DNA of 53,360 bases from a bacterium (GCA_018062085.1 JAGOSY010000030.1:1-53360); one strand, 5' to 3'; counted from the stretch's first letter, positions 42,124-50,905 are shown. Made by a program: numbers and translations. Notes: a model not told the origin generated them from the letters alone.

Positions 42124-42930
42124 CTATTTATCGTAGCGAGGAACCTGGGTATCTAACCAACCCCGCACCTGCAAAGACTCAGCCATGCGGATACCAGACA
42201 TGCGTTCGTCGTACATGGCCACACAGAACTGACCAATGTCGATTTTGCCCTGGCTGAGCAGAAACTCAGCTAGGTGCAGCGACTTCATTTCGTTTTCGTT
42301 GACATAGCCAGCACTGAGAACCAAATCAGAGACTGGCACTTCAGGGAAGCTGCGCATTTGATTGGTCAAGGCCTGAACTTCAGCTGAGCCAATTATCTGA
42401 GCAGCCTTGAGCAGCTCGATCAGCATCGGCAAAGGTTGTTGCACAATTGGCTGAGTGGTCACCATCATTGGCTGTGGCGGCCGCTCTTCGGTCAGCTCCA
42501 TGAGCTCAAACGTGCCATCATCCGGTATGTGCTTCTTATCGACTAGTTGAGCGCGGCCGACTATTAAATCATGACTCAGACGCAAACGCGGTTTGCGCAG
42601 AATGAAACCAGCATCAAGAATACGGTAGTACTCAAGCCGTTGTTCTTTCGGAGCACACTCACGCAAGAACTTCTTGGCCACCCTAAAGTAAGCAGCCACA
42701 ACCACAGAAGGAGTAACGTCGCGGTCGATGCCGAGCAAGGTGTATAGATCTCGCGGCATCTCAGTCTGATTAGGCCTTAAGTCAGGCACCAAATCAGGGA
42801 AAAGCTGATAAAGCTCGCTACAAGACTTAACCTGTCCTTTGAAATCATTTTCCGCCCAACTCGTACGCAAGGCCGAGCAGAGAATCTGGCTCTCTAACTC
42901 AATCCGATTGGCGCCGCCTGCATCAGCCAT
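42124..42930 (-). CDS. Degenerate J-domain-like protein
   Basis: 268 residues. Residues about 61-122 read like a J-domain: DLYTLLGI (helix I), TPSVVVAAYFRVAKKFL (helix II) and YYRILDAGFILRKPRLRLSHD (helix III), but the HPD triad needed to stimulate DnaK is absent (RECAPKEQ in its place). The C-terminal half has two helical units (LLKAAQIIGSAEVQALTNQM; LHLAEFLLSQGKIDIGQFCVAM) similar in rhythm to the N-terminal domain of GspE/PilB-type ATPases. It follows the FHA gene by 21 bases, so the pair is likely co-expressed. An adaptor role is inferred. Confidence 0.65.
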   Translation of the reverse strand: MADAGGANRIELESQILCSALRTSWAENDFKGQVKSCSELYQLFPDLVPDLRPNQTEMPRDLYTLLGIDRDVTPSVVVAAYFRVAKKFLRECAPKEQRLEYYRILDAGFILRKPRLRLSHDLIVGRAQLVDKKHIPDDGTFELMELTEERPPQPMMVTTQPIVQQPLPMLIELLKAAQIIGSAEVQALTNQMRSFPEVPVSDLVLSAGYVNENEMKSLHLAEFLLSQGKIDIGQFCVAMYDERMSGIRMAESLQVRGWLDTQVPRYDK

Positions 42931-42951
42931 CCTAAGCCCTAACCTTTAGTT

Positions 42952-43404
42952 TTAGTTCTTCTCAACTTCGAAAGTAAGCTCTGTATGTCCGACTCTAACT
43001 TTATCGCCGGCAGACAGAACTTGTCTTTTGACTACAGGATGTCCGTTGAGCAAAGTACCATTGGTAGAACCAAGATCTTCAATCCAGAAATCGCTCTCTT
43101 CAAAAGTTATCCAGGCATGATGCCTTGAAGTAAATGTGTCATCAGGAATGACCACCTGATTGGAAGGATCGCGCCCAATCTTCACCTTGGCAGTGCGCAA
43201 AGTGTATTTTTGCCCAGTCTTCACGACAACGATAACAACAGATTGGCCCATGGGCTCTTCAGGAGGCTTGGCATCACTCTGCTTGAGATAATCTAACTGC
43301 AAACTCTTCAAATCAAGGTCTGTGACCGTGGCGCAATAGACGCAGCGTGTCCCCACTGGCGTAGGACGCCCGCAGCTGGGACATGGCTCTGTTTTATCTG
43401 GCAT
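42952..43404 (-). CDS. Zinc-ribbon plus FHA domain protein
   Basis: 150 residues. The N-terminal zinc ribbon has two CxxC pairs (CPSCGRPTPVGTRCVYC). An FHA domain fills about 60-148, with the phosphothreonine-binding residues in KIGRDPSNQVVI, SRHHAWI and DLGSTNGTLLNG. It should bind phosphothreonine peptides, implying a Ser/Thr kinase elsewhere in the genome; none is in the window. Immediately upstream of the J-like gene. An inverted repeat lies just before its start. Confidence 0.92.
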   Translation of the reverse strand: MPDKTEPCPSCGRPTPVGTRCVYCATVTDLDLKSLQLDYLKQSDAKPPEEPMGQSVVIVVVKTGQKYTLRTAKVKIGRDPSNQVVIPDDTFTSRHHAWITFEESDFWIEDLGSTNGTLLNGHPVVKRQVLSAGDKVRVGHTELTFEVEKN

Positions 43405-43423
43405 GCGGCTCCTAATTTCGCTC

Positions 43424-43459
43424 TGAAAGCGCTTGGCTACTCGTTCAAAAACGCTTTCA
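43424..43459. promoter_or_regulatory. Inverted repeat upstream of the FHA gene
   Basis: TGAAAGCG (43424-43431) and CGCTTTCA (43452-43459) form an 8-bp inverted repeat with a 20-base spacer, starting 20 bases before the FHA start codon. The half-site separation, about 28 bases centre to centre, could suit a dimeric or paired regulator. Confidence 0.4.
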
Positions 43460-43572
43460 CTAACACTCGATTATTATACGCACCCACTTTCACATAGAAC
43501 ATATGGATTCATGGAAGCTTTGGTTCAGGGTTTACTTGACTTGCCCAGCTTACCTAGGCAAATAACAGGCGA

Positions 43573-43628
43573 TTTTTTTAAAAGCCTGCGGCCATGGGCA
43601 ATTATGCCCAATTAAGCCGACGGCAGGC
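43573..43628 (-). terminator. Terminator of the zinc-ribbon gene
   Basis: On the - strand GCCTGC (43628-43623) pairs with GCAGGC (43589-43584), with an inner GGGCATAATTGCCC hairpin, and is followed by TTTTAAAAAAA. Position 50 bases beyond the stop of the gene at 43682 supports termination. Confidence 0.75.
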
Positions 43629-43681
43629 TATAACTCTTTACAGCAAAGAAACAAAAATCAACTTTAAATTCTATCGGAATG

Positions 43682-44017
43682 CTAAGCGCTAGCAGCTTGA
43701 GCAACGTCGGTATCGTCTTTTTGACCCTCTTCAGCGTCAGCTTTGCGCGTGCGGAAGCAATAGGTGCAATAGACTGGCTTGTAACCCTTGGGCTGGAAAG
43801 GTACACGAGTAGGCGAGCCACATTCGGCACAGGCAACTTCAGCAGTGCGTCCAGGATCATCACCATTACGCTGCACGCGCATCAAGATGCGACAGTTAGG
43901 ACATCGCTTCGGTTCATTAACCAAACCCTTAGCGCTAAAGAACTCTTGCTCCCCGGCTGAGAAAACAAAAGCCTTGTTGCAGTCTCGACAGTTAATGTCC
44001 TTGTCTTGGAAAACCAT
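43682..44017 (-). CDS. Zinc-ribbon protein
   Basis: 111 residues from ATG 44017, which has AGGTGG six bases upstream; an in-frame start at 44086 adds 23 unlikely residues. Three CxxC pairs are visible: CRDC (about 9-12), CPNC with the RILMRVQ segment, and CAEC/CTYC nearer the C-terminus, matching the zinc-ribbon (zf-trcl plus CxxC_CxxC) proteins often annotated as zinc-ribbon domain containing. The basic and acidic ends (FRTRKADAEEGQKDDTD) suggest nucleic acid or protein binding. It may assist transcription or translation; specific role unknown. Confidence 0.85.
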   Translation of the reverse strand: MVFQDKDINCRDCNKAFVFSAGEQEFFSAKGLVNEPKRCPNCRILMRVQRNGDDPGRTAEVACAECGSPTRVPFQPKGYKPVYCTYCFRTRKADAEEGQKDDTDVAQAASA

Positions 44018-44233
44018 AGCGTGCCACCTGTGATATAGGGGTTTCCTTAGTTGAGCCTCAAAAAACGCACTGGATATCCAGCGCACGACCCAAATGGGGT
44101 CAATATAGCCATGCTATCACGACTTTCCAAACAAGGGATATCACAATAGCCCAATCTGTGGGAATCACCATAGAAATATGGCAATCCCCCTTAGTTACCA
44201 AATCGAATAGAATCAAGACAAGAAGCCGAAAAG

Positions 44234-45199
44234 CTAACGTTGACGAGAGTATGCGCTGACGGAAAGAGGCACGGGCTCTCCGCTATAGAAGGCCGCAGCA
44301 GCAACCATTACTGCGTTATCCGTGCAAAGAGCAGGCACTGGGCGGTAAAACTCAATATCAGCAAGACTCTCAAAGCGCTTGCGCAGATCGCTATTGGCGG
44401 CAACACCACCGGCCAAAACGACCCTGGAAACGCCCTTAGCGCGAGCTACAGCAATAGTTTTGCGGAACAACACTCGGTTCACAGCATCCTGAAAAGAAGC
44501 CGCAAGATCATCTACGGGCAAATCAGCCCCCCTAAGGTTTTCCACAGTGCGCAGCACCGCTGTTTTCAAACCGCTAAAGCTGAAATCACTGCCAGAAACC
44601 ACTCCTTCCGGGAAGCGAAAGGCCCTAGGGTTACCCCTAGCAGCCGCCTTGTCAACAGCAGGGCCGCCAGGATAGCCCAAGCCCAAAAGGCGAGCCACCT
44701 TGTCATAGGCCTCCCCCGATGCATCATCTAGGGTTTGCCCCACAATTGTAGCTTTGCGATACGACTCAAAGTACATAATCTGGGTGTGACCACCGCTGAC
44801 CACAAGTGCCACAAATGGAGGCTCTAGAGTTGTGTTTATATAGTTGGCGCAGACATGAGCAAAAATATGGTCAACCGACAAGAGCGGCACATCGTAAGAC
44901 CAAGCCAAGGCTTTAGCACAAGATAAACCCACCAACAAAGTGCCAATTAGACCAGGACCTGTGGTGCAAGCAATGCCGGCCAGACTGCGCGGATCGACGG
45001 CAGCTTCGGCCAAAACGTCAGCAACTAGGTCGTTTATGACCTCTAAATGTCGCCGCGCAGCAACCTCTGGCACTACGCCTCCAAACTTGCGGTGCACCTC
45101 AATTTGCGAGATCAAGCGCTGGGCAACGACCCGGCGTCCATCTTCAACGATTGCCACGGCTGTTTCATCGCAGCTCGATTCCAGACCAAGAAAAAGCAT
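44234..45199 (-). CDS. tsaD: tRNA N6-adenosine threonylcarbamoyltransferase
   Basis: 321 residues. ASKHA-fold protein that transfers the threonylcarbamoyl group to A37 of ANN-decoding tRNAs with TsaB and TsaE. Key motifs: LGLESSCDETA at the N-terminus, the iron-binding H111-I-F-A-H115, the phosphate motif VVSGGHTQI, PGGPAVDK and FSFSGLKTAV, and the C-terminal GGVAANSDLR and CTDNAVM. No tsaB, tsaC or tsaE is adjacent. Its start is divergent from the secreted protein gene at 45436. Confidence 0.97.
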   Translation of the reverse strand: MLFLGLESSCDETAVAIVEDGRRVVAQRLISQIEVHRKFGGVVPEVAARRHLEVINDLVADVLAEAAVDPRSLAGIACTTGPGLIGTLLVGLSCAKALAWSYDVPLLSVDHIFAHVCANYINTTLEPPFVALVVSGGHTQIMYFESYRKATIVGQTLDDASGEAYDKVARLLGLGYPGGPAVDKAAARGNPRAFRFPEGVVSGSDFSFSGLKTAVLRTVENLRGADLPVDDLAASFQDAVNRVLFRKTIAVARAKGVSRVVLAGGVAANSDLRKRFESLADIEFYRPVPALCTDNAVMVAAAAFYSGEPVPLSVSAYSRQR

Positions 45200-45435
45200 A
45201 GGTCTCCTGTTGCTCAGCTATTTTGCCCTATTGACAAGGGGGCAGCCTGCGCTTAGTATCTTTCTATCTCAAAGCCCGATTTATTGCTCGCCTTCGCGGG
45301 CATAACTTAAATGAAGTAAATTGGGTAGTAGGGCCAACCGATTGAATTTAGATATCAATCAACATTCATCCTTCGGCCTATCTTCTTACCACAGTGCATT
45401 TATATAGAACCGTCGTTACCTTTGCAGGTGGCAAT

Positions 45436-46077
45436 ATGCCAAATATTTATAGTTCAATTTCGCGGAAGGCCTCTGGTCTTGCTCTAGCTGCACTTAGTAT
45501 CAGCTTAATCTGTACGCTGCCTGCATCAGCACAGAGTTTTGACACGAGCCAAGTAGGCGGTGTCACCATGGGCGCCAATGGGCCCCAGGGCTTCCTTTCG
45601 ATGCCTAACGTGCCTCAAGTTATAAATGTCCAGCCCGGAGGCGGCCCTGGTTTTGCCATAGTCGGTGGCAGTCAGGCCGAACGCTCGATGGCTGCTACCG
45701 GCGAGCAATATCACGATAGCGAGACAACTGGGCCACAAGCCTTGCGGGCCGACGGTGATTACAGCAGCAACAGAACTGGTCAAAGCAATCCTGTCAGAGG
45801 CATGGGTTCAAACTTCGGCCTAAGTAGAACTGAAACAGGCCTGATGGCCCCCAGCTCAGTTGACAACTCGCAGTTGCCTGTCAACAACAGACACTTCACT
45901 TTTGGTTTCGCCAACAGTGGTGGTGGCTACTACCAGAGCATGTATGGTGCCGACCGAGCAGTCAACAATCTGATCGACCGCTACGGCAGGGGCATCTTTA
46001 CCTCTGGCCGTCCCAGCTTGCCAACGGTATCACAGGGTTCTGTCGACATCAGTATCAACAACAACCACGGGCGATAA
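45436..46077 (+). CDS. Secreted Gly/Asn/Ser-rich protein 1
   Basis: 213 residues from ATG 45436, which is preceded by AGGTGG (an in-frame start at 45394 lacks it). Signal peptide ending ALAALSISLICTLPASAQ, with the mature chain starting about residue 33 (SFDTSQVGGV). The mature part is rich in Gly, Ser and Asn with no Cys and few charged residues, as in surface or matrix proteins. It is followed three bases after the stop by a protein that begins AQSFDMSGMN and shares the start of its mature region, so the two are probably paralogues. Confidence 0.75.
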   Translation: MPNIYSSISRKASGLALAALSISLICTLPASAQSFDTSQVGGVTMGANGPQGFLSMPNVPQVINVQPGGGPGFAIVGGSQAERSMAATGEQYHDSETTGPQALRADGDYSSNRTGQSNPVRGMGSNFGLSRTETGLMAPSSVDNSQLPVNNRHFTFGFANSGGGYYQSMYGADRAVNNLIDRYGRGIFTSGRPSLPTVSQGSVDISINNNHGR

Positions 46078-46080
46078 GCC

Positions 46081-46701
46081 ATGACTAAAAGTAATTTTGC
46101 TAAATTAGCTAGCCAGTTAGCTCTCATCAGCCTCATAGCCTACGTCGCCCCAGCGGCTCAGGCTCAAAGCTTTGACATGAGCGGGATGAACCTGACCAAT
46201 GTCAATGGTGGCGGCAACGGCATGGAATCGATGGCCGCTAGTGGCAACTATGGCCGTCGTGGCTTCAAAACCGGTCAAGCTCCGGGTGAATCTAGACTTT
46301 ATGGTCACGAAACCGGTTTCACCAAAAAAGGCCTTGGCTCAATGACCACTGGCCTTGGGCATTTGACCTTGCCATACGCTGCAGCTGCTGGGCTTTCGCC
46401 AGTATTCGGCTATGGTCGCCAAGTGATTATGCCACCCACCTTCACCACACCACTAGATGATGCCATTACAACCATAGGCAGCAATAGCAGCTTTTCGGTG
46501 ATTCCTTCTACGGGCCAAGTCTATTCGCGTATTGGCAACGTTAGAACTGGAATTGGCTATGATGGAAACGGCAACGCCTCAGTCAGAATTGACAACGGCA
46601 ATGGTGTTGGCACCACCATAGGCGGCGGTCAAGTGAACGTCAACAGTGGCCTTTTAGGCGGTGCTGCAGGTGGTTCAGGTGGCAGCAGCAGCGGCTTCTA
46701 A
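46081..46701 (+). CDS. Secreted Gly/Asn/Ser-rich protein 2
   Basis: 206 residues. Signal peptide (KLASQLALISLIAYVAPAAQA), then SFDMSGMNLTNVNGG and a Gly/Asn/Ser-rich body. Both this and the previous protein share AQSFD(T/M)S after the signal peptide and later an ETG block (ESRLYGHETGF here; LSRTETGL there). The C-terminus is almost pure Gly/Ser (GGAAGGSGGSSSGF). It starts three bases after its neighbour, so the two are co-transcribed. Function unknown; envelope or biofilm matrix is a guess. Confidence 0.75.
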   Translation: MTKSNFAKLASQLALISLIAYVAPAAQAQSFDMSGMNLTNVNGGGNGMESMAASGNYGRRGFKTGQAPGESRLYGHETGFTKKGLGSMTTGLGHLTLPYAAAAGLSPVFGYGRQVIMPPTFTTPLDDAITTIGSNSSFSVIPSTGQVYSRIGNVRTGIGYDGNGNASVRIDNGNGVGTTIGGGQVNVNSGLLGGAAGGSGGSSSGF

Positions 46702-46821
46702 TTTAATCTTCACTGGCAGAGCCCAGTACCTAGTCTAAGTGCGCCTTCTTTTTGGCAGCTATTGCTGCCAGACCAGTTAGAATAATCCAAATATTCTATC
46801 GGTTCTAAAAAGGAGAGGCAC

Positions 46822-47214
46822 GTGCCCGAGGTTATTAGCCTAGAAGTTGTTTCAACCAGCAACGCCCCCCAGGCAATCGGCCCATACTCGCAAGCCATTA
46901 AACACAATGGCTTAGTTTTTGTATCCGGCCAAATACCGCTTAATCCTGCCACCATGACTCTGGTTGGAGGTAGCACTAGCGAACAAACCAAACAAGTGTT
47001 GCAAAATCTCAAGGCAATTCTTGAGGCCTCCGGCACAAACTTTGGCAATGTTTTGAAAACAACTGTATTTTTGCGTGACATGAACGATTTTGACGAGATG
47101 AATAAAGTCTACGGGGAATATTTCAGTAGTCACAAGCCGGCACGGGCCACAGTCGAAGTTGCCCGGTTGCCCAAAGATGTGGCAGTTGAAATCGAACTGG
47201 TCGCAGCTTACTAA
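46822..47214 (+). CDS. ridA: RidA family enamine/imine deaminase
   Basis: 130 residues from GTG 46822, which has AAGGAGAGG just upstream. YjgF/YER057c/UK114 family signature: APQAIGPYSQAI at the N-terminus, VFVSGQIPLNP, and the C-terminal signature ARATVEVARLPKDVAVEIELVA with the conserved Arg that binds substrate. It hydrolyses reactive enamine/imine intermediates from PLP enzymes such as threonine dehydratase. The stop overlaps or abuts the next gene. Confidence 0.94.
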   Translation: MPEVISLEVVSTSNAPQAIGPYSQAIKHNGLVFVSGQIPLNPATMTLVGGSTSEQTKQVLQNLKAILEASGTNFGNVLKTTVFLRDMNDFDEMNKVYGEYFSSHKPARATVEVARLPKDVAVEIELVAAY

Positions 47215-47794
47215 TCTAGAAATATATTTACACTTGCTCAACTTAACACTACCCGAAATAGCGGCCATAGTTGCCACCACAATTGGTGCGGCCACAGATC
47301 TCAAAACTCGCAAAATCTATAACTGGCTGACTTTTCCATCGGCCTTTATCGGTATAGGGTTGAACACCTATCTCAGCGGCCTTCAAGGCTTTATAGACGC
47401 CAGCTTAGGTTGGGCCCTGGCAACCGTTGTGATGATTTTCCCCAACCCCGGAAAGCGCATGCACTTCGGCGACGTCAAAATGATGGCTGCGGTTGGCGCT
47501 TTTTTAGGACCTATCAAATTTCTTATGGTGATGTTCTACTTCAGCTTGCTTTACGGCATAGTGGCTGTAACCTTTATGATCAAAGCCATTCCACCCGATC
47601 AATACAAGGCATTCTGGCTCGCTTTCACCTCTATGGGCGCTGGTGTTGACCTCTCTGCCACGGTCGACATGACTGATGTAAAAGCAGCGGGCAAGCGCCT
47701 AATTCCACTGGGACCAATCATCGCCATTGGTACAATCTTAGGCATCCTACTGGCAAAGCCAACCATGCACTTCATGGGCTTCAATTGGTATTAA
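47159..47794 (+). CDS. A24-family prepilin peptidase (TadV/CpaA-like)
   Basis: 211 residues from ATG 47159, which would overlap ridA by 56 bases; an in-frame TTG at 47234 gives a more typical N-terminus (LLNLTLPEIAAIVATTIG) with no overlap, and I cannot decide between them. About six membrane helices. The two catalytic aspartates are D47 in AATDLKTRKIYN and D105 in MHFGDVKMM. Family members cleave type IV prepilin or Flp-pilin leaders and sometimes methylate them. No pilin, ATPase or secretin gene is nearby, so it is an orphan here. Confidence 0.88.
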   Translation: MPGCPKMWQLKSNWSQLTNLEIYLHLLNLTLPEIAAIVATTIGAATDLKTRKIYNWLTFPSAFIGIGLNTYLSGLQGFIDASLGWALATVVMIFPNPGKRMHFGDVKMMAAVGAFLGPIKFLMVMFYFSLLYGIVAVTFMIKAIPPDQYKAFWLAFTSMGAGVDLSATVDMTDVKAAGKRLIPLGPIIAIGTILGILLAKPTMHFMGFNWY

Positions 47795-47807
47795 GGAGAA
47801 CAATTCA

Positions 47808-49244
47808 ATGGCTGACAGCTCTAAACTGCCAGATATACACATACCTGAAGATATTCGCTATAGCTGCCAGGGCTGCGGCCGCTGCTGCTCGGGTTGGTCG
47901 GTTGGTCTAACAGATGAAGACTACGACCGAGTCAAAAACACCGACTGGAAATCATTGCACCCTGAATTAGCAAAAAAAGACCTCTTCTTTCATCGAGAGA
48001 AAGAATTTGCCGAAGGTACCGCTGGTTACCCCCACTACACAGCCCCCAAAGATGACGGCAGTTGCCCGTTTCTCATCGACAATCTTTGCTTCATTCACGG
48101 CCATCTAGGAGAAAACGAGAAACCGATTACGTGCAGAATCTTTCCTTACACTTTTGCTGAAACTCCAACCGGCATTTATACAGGTGTGGTCTTCAACAGC
48201 ATGGCCTCTGTGCGTGATATCGGCGACCCACTGACTGAACAACGAGAGAAACTAGAAAATTATTTCAAGCTTGCCATACAGCATAAAAATGCTTCAATGC
48301 GGCCTGAAGCAAAAGCCGCACGAGAAAAGACCATGGCTGAAATCGCCGGCGGTGCATCAGCCGTCTATACCAACCCATTTGAAACAGTTTCTCTGACCCC
48401 AGCCTGTCAGGTCAGCTGGGCGGAATACTTACTAATTGAAGCGCGCATGATTGATATTGTTCTTGAACGCCTTCGCCAGGCCGACCAGCACCCTGAAGAC
48501 TGTAGTATTTTGAAGACACTTTTGCAGTGCTCTGAGGTTCTCACACAAGGCCGCAAGCTGAAACTAGCAAACGCTGACATGAACCAAATCAGTGACTTCA
48601 CGCCCGAATTAAAGCAACCTTCTGACATCACCCCTAGTGGCATAGAACTAATGACGCTGCGTATGCTCTTCTATCGCTTCTTTGTTTATCCGACGATACG
48701 CACCAGCGATACCAGACTCTGGCAAATGCAAAAAGACAAAGCCCTAAAAGGCAGCAATGCCATGGTCGTAGCAAAAATGTTTAAAGGCTACGCTGGCAGC
48801 GGTATTCAAACAATTTTCTTCGGCAAAACGAAGCTCCCGATGCTTGGTGACAGCAACTTAGACAAAGCACTTGTGGCGAAGTTTAAGAGCCTTGACGTTG
48901 AGAGCAACAAACTTTTCCACCGCTGGATCTATCTCAAATTATTCTCAAAGTCATACTTCGGCCCAGCAGCGGCAGGTTTTTCAGTACTGTCTGGCTTTAA
49001 CTGTTTAATTGCCGGCTTACTTTCTATTCTTCTGTTTAGCAAGGGCTCTGCCATGAACAAGAAGCAAGACGAAATTGTTATAGCTGACAATTATGAGGCA
49101 TTTTGGCGACTAGACCGCGAACTTTTGACTATCGGTCAAATTCCTGAGCAAGAAAGCCGCATGTATAACGCCGGTCTCTCAGCGCCGAGAGTATTCAATA
49201 AAGCAGTCTGGGCCTTAAGCTTAGCCTTTGGCGACAAGCTCTAA
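47808..49244 (+). CDS. YkgJ-family cysteine cluster protein
   Basis: 478 residues. The N-terminus has the cysteine cluster C20-Q-G-C23-G-R-C26-C27-SGW, then more cysteines in DGSCPFL, NLCFIHG and TCRIFPY, which define the YkgJ/FliB-like zinc- or iron-chelating fold. The family includes the flagellin lysine methylase FliB, but the methylase activity cannot be confirmed here. The remaining 350 residues are helical, with one hydrophobic segment near 400 (FSVLSGFNCLIAGLLSILLF) that may anchor it in the membrane. AAGGAGAAC precedes ATG 47808; it follows the prepilin peptidase by 13 bases, suggesting co-transcription. Confidence 0.82.
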   Translation: MADSSKLPDIHIPEDIRYSCQGCGRCCSGWSVGLTDEDYDRVKNTDWKSLHPELAKKDLFFHREKEFAEGTAGYPHYTAPKDDGSCPFLIDNLCFIHGHLGENEKPITCRIFPYTFAETPTGIYTGVVFNSMASVRDIGDPLTEQREKLENYFKLAIQHKNASMRPEAKAAREKTMAEIAGGASAVYTNPFETVSLTPACQVSWAEYLLIEARMIDIVLERLRQADQHPEDCSILKTLLQCSEVLTQGRKLKLANADMNQISDFTPELKQPSDITPSGIELMTLRMLFYRFFVYPTIRTSDTRLWQMQKDKALKGSNAMVVAKMFKGYAGSGIQTIFFGKTKLPMLGDSNLDKALVAKFKSLDVESNKLFHRWIYLKLFSKSYFGPAAAGFSVLSGFNCLIAGLLSILLFSKGSAMNKKQDEIVIADNYEAFWRLDRELLTIGQIPEQESRMYNAGLSAPRVFNKAVWALSLAFGDKL

Positions 49245-49250
49245 AGAGCA

Positions 49251-49979
49251 TTAATTAGCTTTGCTGGCCGGGCCAGCTTGCGCCAAGATATCGTATGCCT
49301 TGAGGCGCAATTGCATGGCTTTGCCTATTTCAAGGTCTATTGCTCGTGCCTCATTGGCAACAACTATATTGCTGGGGCTAGTGGCTTGAATTTGCTCAGT
49401 CAAAACATCAAGATGGTGATTAATAGCAGTGATTGCTTGGCGCCATTGAGCATAGACCTGATCAAACTGCTTTTGCTTACCCCGGACAATTTTCACGTCA
49501 GACAAATGCTCTTCTATATCGTGCACGTCATGCACCAAGAGCTGCACAAGAGGCTCCATAGTACCGACAAAAAACACCAGCCAGGCCTTGCGCAATGGCT
49601 GGTAATAGCCTTCCGCCTGTAATTTCTCATGGGGAATCATTAGTGACTTAGATAGTACTTTCGACTCGCGTCGTTTTCTCGTGGCCTCAACATACAAATC
49701 TATCGCTTGCTGCTGAACACGTTGTAGGGTATAGCCAATGTCTTCAAGATTATCGAGGGGCAGAGCAAACTCTTTTTCCATCTGTTCATCAGAGAGTGTC
49801 TCGGCCTTTGTCTCTAGCTTTTCAGGCGCAACGGCCTGAGCAATGGCGCTATCAAGCTTCTCTTCTGTTGCCAAAACAGGACGAATTAATGCAGTACTAA
49901 GCATCGCAACACTAAGCACTGAAGCACTCATAGCAAGTAGCTTAGTTAGCAATTTGTAGGTGTGAGATTGAACTGACAT
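49251..49979 (-). CDS. Secreted helical protein of unknown function
   Basis: 242 residues. Signal peptide (about 1-38) ending near RPVLA. The mature part is almost all alpha-helical with charged surfaces (DNLEDIGYTLQRVQQQAIDLYVEATRKRR; VHDIEEHLSDVKIVRGKQKQFDQVY) and no Cys, as in coiled-coil or four-helix periplasmic proteins. No family was recognised. The stop is close to the convergent YkgJ gene. Confidence 0.7.
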   Translation of the reverse strand: MSVQSHTYKLLTKLLAMSASVLSVAMLSTALIRPVLATEEKLDSAIAQAVAPEKLETKAETLSDEQMEKEFALPLDNLEDIGYTLQRVQQQAIDLYVEATRKRRESKVLSKSLMIPHEKLQAEGYYQPLRKAWLVFFVGTMEPLVQLLVHDVHDIEEHLSDVKIVRGKQKQFDQVYAQWRQAITAINHHLDVLTEQIQATSPSNIVVANEARAIDLEIGKAMQLRLKAYDILAQAGPASKAN

Positions 49980-50029
49980 GCTGATTATTCCTGATTATAT
50001 AAGGGCAATTTTCAATAACAAAAGCGATA

Positions 50030-50761
50030 CTATAGTTGAAAAATCGAATCATCTAGCTGAGGCAAGAGTTCCAAATTTCTAAATCTAGTGGATGAAAGCA
50101 AGGCACCTTCTTTAAAGAGGATCCACTCCACTGGCAACATGCGACCAGGATCGACGAGAACCCGCTGGGCGACCGAAGTACTAAAAGGGCCACTGTCTCT
50201 CAATTCTACGACTATAACGTTAGCGAGTTCGTCGATCTTTACTGGAGCGGCTGACACAGATACGTTAGCACCAGACTTAGCTTGCAGCTGCAGCCAACGC
50301 ACCAATGAGGCGAAGTCGCAACCGGTTACCAGCAAACCATTGGGCAGACGCAAAAGACGAGAGCCTTTTTCAAGATTCATCTTCAAGCCAAACAATGCCG
50401 GGCCGCCCTTGGCGCAGATGCCACCATCAGCGCGCACAGCCACGGCAGCCCCTGTATTCATACCGCCACTTAAGACATCAATTCGCAAAAGGCTCGGGGC
50501 CTTAAATGTAAATTGAGCAACAGTCTTACTGAGCTTACCTTTTTTCTGCATGGCCAAGTCAGCAGTGACTCGATACGCACCAACAGTAGTGACACGATGC
50601 AAAAGTTTATCAACAAACTCTGTGCCATTCTGCGCCACCTCTGCCGAGGGTTCGGCAGCGAAACGCTGGCCGCCTTCAGCAGAAGCTGGCAAAGCAAAAA
50701 AGCCAGTGCTCAACGCAAGTGAGAGACAGGCTATCGCTCCAAGCAAGCGCTTAGTGCACAT
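50030..50761 (-). CDS. LolA-like outer membrane lipoprotein carrier family protein
   Basis: 243 residues from ATG 50761, with GAGG ten bases upstream and a signal peptide right at the N-terminus (LLGAIACLSLALSTGFFALPASA); ATG 50812 adds 17 residues. The mature part has the half-barrel strand pattern of LolA/LolB-type domains: YRVTADLAMQKKGKLSKTVAQFTFKAPSLLRIDVLSG, a central loop, and the C-terminal AQRVLVDPGRMLPVEWILFKEG and SSTRFRNLELLPQLDDSIF. Such proteins carry lipids or lipoproteins across the periplasm. It might be a DUF-type relative and not LolA itself, since the rest of the Lol system is absent here. Confidence 0.7.
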   Translation of the reverse strand: MCTKRLLGAIACLSLALSTGFFALPASAEGGQRFAAEPSAEVAQNGTEFVDKLLHRVTTVGAYRVTADLAMQKKGKLSKTVAQFTFKAPSLLRIDVLSGGMNTGAAVAVRADGGICAKGGPALFGLKMNLEKGSRLLRLPNGLLVTGCDFASLVRWLQLQAKSGANVSVSAAPVKIDELANVIVVELRDSGPFSTSVAQRVLVDPGRMLPVEWILFKEGALLSSTRFRNLELLPQLDDSIFQL

Positions 50762-50905
50762 GGGCGTTTGGCCTCGACCAGGATTCAAGCACTTGTCAGC
50801 TGCTAATTTCAAAATTATCCAATGACTTCAATTGAGTAACGGCACCTAGTTTACACGGTACTCTTCTCTAAAGTATGCATGCCTCTAAAGTGTGAGGCAA
50901 TTTAG

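Noticed and set aside
43433..43615. 60-residue + strand frame between the FHA and zinc-ribbon genes
   Set aside because: It starts with TTG, has no ribosome-binding site, overlaps the operator-like repeat and the terminator, and reads as unstructured sequence.
46754..46769. GGCAGC-TATT-GCTGCC hairpin as a terminator of the secreted protein pair
   Set aside because: No T-run follows on either strand; it may just be a stem-loop in the ridA leader.
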